Source of the DNA: Streptomyces malachitofuscus
Lineage (GTDB): Bacteria; Actinomycetota; Actinomycetes; Streptomycetales; Streptomycetaceae
Reading direction: 5' to 3'
DNA length: 64,000 nt
Assembly: GCF_014650055.1 (NCBI RefSeq)
Contig: NZ_BMUF01000003.1
Coordinates: forward strand, 1-64,000
Shown here: positions 61,005 to 64,000 of the stretch, piece by piece
How the letters are laid out: every line of letters begins with the position of its first letter
How positions within the stretch are numbered: the stretch's first letter is position 1
The notes under the pieces: generated by a model
Database searches by the model: none
Seen by the model: the letters and a program-made list of their open reading frames with translations, nothing else
What the model was told of the DNA's origin: nothing
Made by a program: the position numbers and the translations under genes

Positions 61005-62183
61005 GTGCTGGACGAGACGCTCGGTGACCCGCAGTGCCCGCCGGAGGTCCGGGAGTTGAAGGATCGGGTCGCGGACTTCGTCCGCGCCCGGATCCTGCCC
61101 TGCGAACGGGTCCTGGACAGCGGTGGCCCGGATGCGGCCCGGACGCTGCACCGGCTGCGCCGGGAGGCGAAGGAACAGGGCCTGTGGGCACTTCCCCTTC
61201 CGGTCGAACTGGGCGGCCAGGGGCTCGGACTGCGCTCGTACGCCCATGTCGCGGAGGCGGAGGGCGCCAGCGAACACGGACCGGCGGCGCTCGGCTCGGC
61301 TTCCCTGCTGGACGCGCTCATGCTGGCGCGACACGGCAGCCCGCGCGTACGCGAGCGATACCTCGCGCCGCTGGTCGCGGGGGAGTTGCGGGCCAGTTAT
61401 GCGATGACCGAGCAGGACGCCCCCGGCACCGACCCGGTCCTCACCGCCACCCGCGCCGCCGAAACCGAGGACGGCTGGCGGCTGACGGGAGGCAAGTGGT
61501 TCGTCAGCGGAGGCGACACCGCGGGCCTCGTCACCGTCCTCGCGCGCACGGACGGGCGGCCCTTGGAACGGGACGGCCTGTCCCTGCTGTTGGTCCCGAC
61601 CGCCTCTCCCGGCTTCCGGGTGGTGCGCGAGCTGCCCGTGCTCGGCGCCGCCGGGCAGGCGGAGATCACATTCGACGGGGTCGCGGTGGACGCCGACCAC
61701 CTGATCGGCGAACGCGGCAAGGCCCTCGCCGTCGCCGCCGAACGGCTCCAGCTCGGCCGGACCCTGCGCTGCCTGCGCTGGCTCGGCCAGGCCGGCCGTG
61801 CCTTCGACCTCATGCGGGAACGTGCCCTCACCCGCTCCCGCTCCCGCGGCCCGCTCGGTGACCTGCAACTCGTTCAGCGCCACGTCTTCGAGTCCCTGCT
61901 CGCCCTGCGGACGACCCGGCCGTTGGTCCACGAGGCCGTGTCCCGGCTGGACGCGGGCGCCGACGCCCATGTGGAAGTGGGACTGGCCAAGGTCGCCGCG
62001 GCCCGCACGCTCCAGTTGGTGGCCGACGCGGCGATACAGGTCCACGGTGCGGCGGGGCTCGGCCCGGACACCGCGCTCCCCGCGTTGTTCCGTACGGGGC
62101 GCGCGGCTCGCATCCTCGACGGCCCCGACGAACTGCACATCACCTCCGTGGCGCGGCGTGTGCTGCGTACGGAGCGGGTCTAG
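61005..62183 (+). CDS. Acyl-CoA dehydrogenase
   Basis: A 392-residue FAD-dependent dehydrogenase with YAMTEQDAPGTDP (FAD/substrate loop), GGKWFVSGGDTAGLVTV and the C-terminal VHGAAGLGPDTALPALFRTGRAARILDGPDELH helix region. GTG 61005 is selected from the gggggagac site and family length. It oxidises an acyl-CoA at C2-C3; with the ligase and CoA-transferase it makes a small beta-oxidation-like module. Substrate not determinable. The end overlaps the convergent hydrolase gene by 4 bp. Confidence 0.85.
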   Translation: MLDETLGDPQCPPEVRELKDRVADFVRARILPCERVLDSGGPDAARTLHRLRREAKEQGLWALPLPVELGGQGLGLRSYAHVAEAEGASEHGPAALGSASLLDALMLARHGSPRVRERYLAPLVAGELRASYAMTEQDAPGTDPVLTATRAAETEDGWRLTGGKWFVSGGDTAGLVTVLARTDGRPLERDGLSLLLVPTASPGFRVVRELPVLGAAGQAEITFDGVAVDADHLIGERGKALAVAAERLQLGRTLRCLRWLGQAGRAFDLMRERALTRSRSRGPLGDLQLVQRHVFESLLALRTTRPLVHEAVSRLDAGADAHVEVGLAKVAAARTLQLVADAAIQVHGAAGLGPDTALPALFRTGRAARILDGPDELHITSVARRVLRTERV

Positions 62184-63226
62184 CCGGTGCCACCGGCCAC
62201 GTGGCCGGTGAGTTCCGCGAGGGCGTGGGCCAGGAAGAAGTCGCCCCAGATCAGCTCGTGCCGGACGGCTGTTCCGGCCGTGAGGTCGTAACAGCCGTCC
62301 AAGAGGCGCCCGTCGGCGGTCAGATGTCGGTCGACCAGCACTTCGAGGACACCGGCGGCCCGGTCCCGGCGTCCCAGTCGCAGCAGAGCCAGCGCGGTGA
62401 TGGCGGCTGCGGAGGTGTCGAGGGGGCCGCCGGGGTGAGCGGTGTCGGCGAGCGGCACAAGAGAGGCCGGCGTCAATGTGTCGGCCAGTGCGGCGAACGA
62501 GTCGCCGTCCGGCAGACAGGCGCCTTCGGCCAGGGCGAGCAGCAGCCACGCCGGACCACGGGCCCAGCCCGGTGGCGGGTCGGCACAGGCGGTCCAGCCG
62601 GTCGCCTCGGCGTGCAGCCACGACCAGGAGGACGGTTGGCTCCCGAGGCACAGGTCGAGGTGCCGGCGCAGATGGGATCGGGCGGCTTCCACGTCCACCG
62701 TGGCCAGCAACGGCACCATGCCGGGGACGCCGTCCACACGGGCCGTCAGCCGCGGCCCGCCGAACGCCGAACCCCACGGCACAAGACCGAGTTCCGGATC
62801 GAAGGCGTCCCGGCAGGCACGCGCGCCCTGGTTCCGGATCCGCTCCCCGTCGTCGGCGAAGACGGTGCCGTACCAGAGGATCAGGCCCCGGGTGGAGGTG
62901 TCCGCCCCGGCCCAGTCGGCCAGGCGGGCCGTGCACGCCCGTGCGGCCTCCCGGTCCGAGAGGTCGCCGGTGTGCCGGGCGCGCAGCCACTGCAACCCCG
63001 CCCAGAAGCCGCCGGTCCAGGAGCCGCGCGCCGTCGTCCTCCACGCGCCGGTGCCCGGGTCCGCGTAGAGGGGGAACCGGTCGCCGACTTCGCCGCGGGT
63101 GACGGCGACCCTGGCGAGGACGGAGCCGAGCGCCGGAGCGGCCCAGCCGGGTGCCGGGCCCGGTTTCCCGCAGCCCGCCCGCCGGTCCTCGGACGGGGGA
63201 GCGTCCCCGTCCGGGCGTGCCTTCAT
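62180..63226 (-). CDS. GH88/GH105-like (alpha/alpha)6-barrel hydrolase
   Basis: A 348-residue protein with the features of unsaturated glucuronyl/rhamnogalacturonyl hydrolases: GSWTGGFWAGLQWLRARHTGD near residue 69, GLVPWGSAFGG, and the late LIWGDFFLAHALAEL segment. No signal peptide. These enzymes cleave unsaturated uronyl ends of lyase products. The start overlaps the MFS gene by 4 bp, and together they may take up and hydrolyse an oligosaccharide. Assignment is by motif pattern only. Confidence 0.7.
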   Translation of the reverse strand: MKARPDGDAPPSEDRRAGCGKPGPAPGWAAPALGSVLARVAVTRGEVGDRFPLYADPGTGAWRTTARGSWTGGFWAGLQWLRARHTGDLSDREAARACTARLADWAGADTSTRGLILWYGTVFADDGERIRNQGARACRDAFDPELGLVPWGSAFGGPRLTARVDGVPGMVPLLATVDVEAARSHLRRHLDLCLGSQPSSWSWLHAEATGWTACADPPPGWARGPAWLLLALAEGACLPDGDSFAALADTLTPASLVPLADTAHPGGPLDTSAAAITALALLRLGRRDRAAGVLEVLVDRHLTADGRLLDGCYDLTAGTAVRHELIWGDFFLAHALAELTGHVAGGTG

Positions 63227-64000
63227 GACAGTACGTCCGACCGGCGTTCCCGCACGGACCAGAGCAACGCCACCACCCCGGCCCCCGCGAACTCGGCCGC
63301 CACGAGAAGCCACCCGCTTCCGTACCGGCCCGCCTCGGCCAGTACTCCGAACAGCGGTGGGCCGACCGCGAATCCGGCGAAGAAGCCCGCGGAGACCAGC
63401 GCGGAGTCCTGGCCCGCTCGGCCCGGCTCCGCGCGCTGCATGACGAGGACCATCGATACCGCGTTCGCCGCCACGGCGAACACCCCGACGGCCAGGGCCC
63501 CCACCCACACCAGCGGGCGAGCGGACGACGAGCCCGCCAACAGCAGGGCCGCCGCCACCGCTCCCACAGCGAGCGAGCCCGGCAGCCAGATCGCCCGGTC
63601 GGCCCGTCCCGCCACCTTCGACCAGCCCAGCCGGCCCGCGATCCCGGAGACGCCGAGCACGGCCACCAGCGCCCCCGCAGCCGTGGGGCCGAGCCCCAGA
63701 CGTTCGGTGCCGTACAGCGACAGGTAGGTGTTGACCGAGGCGATGCCGCAGCCGAGCAGCAGCGAGAACGCCATCAGCCACGCGGTCATCCCGCGCGGCA
63801 CCCGGACGGCCGGGGTGGACTTCGCGGGCGGGTCGGCGGGCAGCGTACGTGCCGCCCACACGGCGGCCACCACCGCGGCGCCCGAAGCGGTCCAGACGGC
63901 GCCCCGCCACCCGGTGAGACCGGCCAGCGCCGCGAGCGGCAGTCCGGCCGCGAACGCCCCCAGCTGCACCCCCGACTGCTTCATGCCGGTCACCGAGCCA
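63223..64000 (-). CDS. MFS transporter, cut by window end
   Basis: At least 256 residues of a 12-helix major facilitator, with helices such as LMAFSLLLGCGIASVNTYLSLYG and the central GVSGIAGRLGWSKVAGRADR loop. The gene runs past position 64000, so its N-terminus is missing. Coupled (4 bp) to the hydrolase gene. It probably imports the sugar used by that enzyme; export is also possible. Confidence 0.75.
   Translation of the reverse strand, partial: GSVTGMKQSGVQLGAFAAGLPLAALAGLTGWRGAVWTASGAAVVAAVWAARTLPADPPAKSTPAVRVPRGMTAWLMAFSLLLGCGIASVNTYLSLYGTERLGLGPTAAGALVAVLGVSGIAGRLGWSKVAGRADRAIWLPGSLAVGAVAAALLLAGSSSARPLVWVGALAVGVFAVAANAVSMVLVMQRAEPGRAGQDSALVSAGFFAGFAVGPPLFGVLAEAGRYGSGWLLVAAEFAGAGVVALLWSVRERRSDVLS

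Overview
This window reads as chromosomal DNA of a Streptomyces or close relative. It is very GC-rich with strong G/C third-position bias, GTG starts are common, and it carries actinobacterial hallmarks: a THN-synthase (RppA) homologue, a LitR/LitS light-response locus, F420-type enzymes and Nur and DmdR1-type metal boxes. The first 79 bases are almost pure G and look like a contig-end or sequencing artefact. No rRNA, tRNA, CRISPR array, insertion sequence or phage gene was recognised.

Layout. (1) 94-3643: a heterodimeric ABC exporter-fold pair with complementary degenerate ATP sites, behind a DtxR/DmdR-type iron box. (2) 3736-16011: a 12-gene cluster that looks like a meroterpenoid pathway. 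It holds a tetrahydroxynaphthalene-type type III PKS, a UbiA prenyltransferase, a long-chain polyprenyl diphosphate synthase, a squalene-hopene-cyclase-like class II cyclase, a P450, a Rieske oxygenase, two methyltransferases, an SDR, a Coq10/SRPBCC protein, a CPBP protease fused to an F420-dependent reductase, and an HxlR regulator. (3) 16056-21971 and 25090-31042: two sugar-uptake systems (GH43 or GH32-like enzyme, LacI regulator, binding protein and two permeases each), separated by a two-component system at 22946-25100. (4) 31187-40600: a light-response locus (LitR B12-type photoreceptor, LitS-type sigma factor, DUF4397 protein, sortase, zinc-finger anti-sigma-like protein, amine oxidoreductase, GGPP synthase, CPD photolyase). 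Relics of a polyketide ketosynthase and of a second photolyase lie where carotenoid genes would be expected. (5) 40779-52485: a B12/cobalt region with four cobalamin riboswitches. They precede a BtuFCD-like importer, a tightly coupled five-gene operon (PduX-like kinase, fold-type II PLP enzyme, ATP-grasp ligase, MFS exporter, methyltransferase), a ferredoxin plus FhuF-like reductase pair, and one orphan site with no gene. (6) 52784-57404: metal homeostasis, with a mini-TsaD/GNAT pair and sodF each behind a Nur-box-like site, then an AztABC/ZnuABC-type transporter. (7) 57470-64000: acyl-CoA metabolism genes, a GH88/GH105-like hydrolase and an MFS gene cut by the window end.

The most interesting candidates are the riboswitch-controlled region (5) and the meroterpenoid cluster (2). 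In region 5, synthesis, export, import and reductive-release genes are all placed behind cobalamin riboswitches. That would fit a dedicated cobalt-scavenging small molecule (a 'cobaltophore'), which is my inference. In region 2, a polyketide naphthol and a long polyprenyl chain appear to be joined by a UbiA enzyme and cyclised by an SHC-type cyclase, with several borrowed quinone-pathway helpers. Start codons were chosen from ribosome-binding sites and overlaps; no database search could be run.
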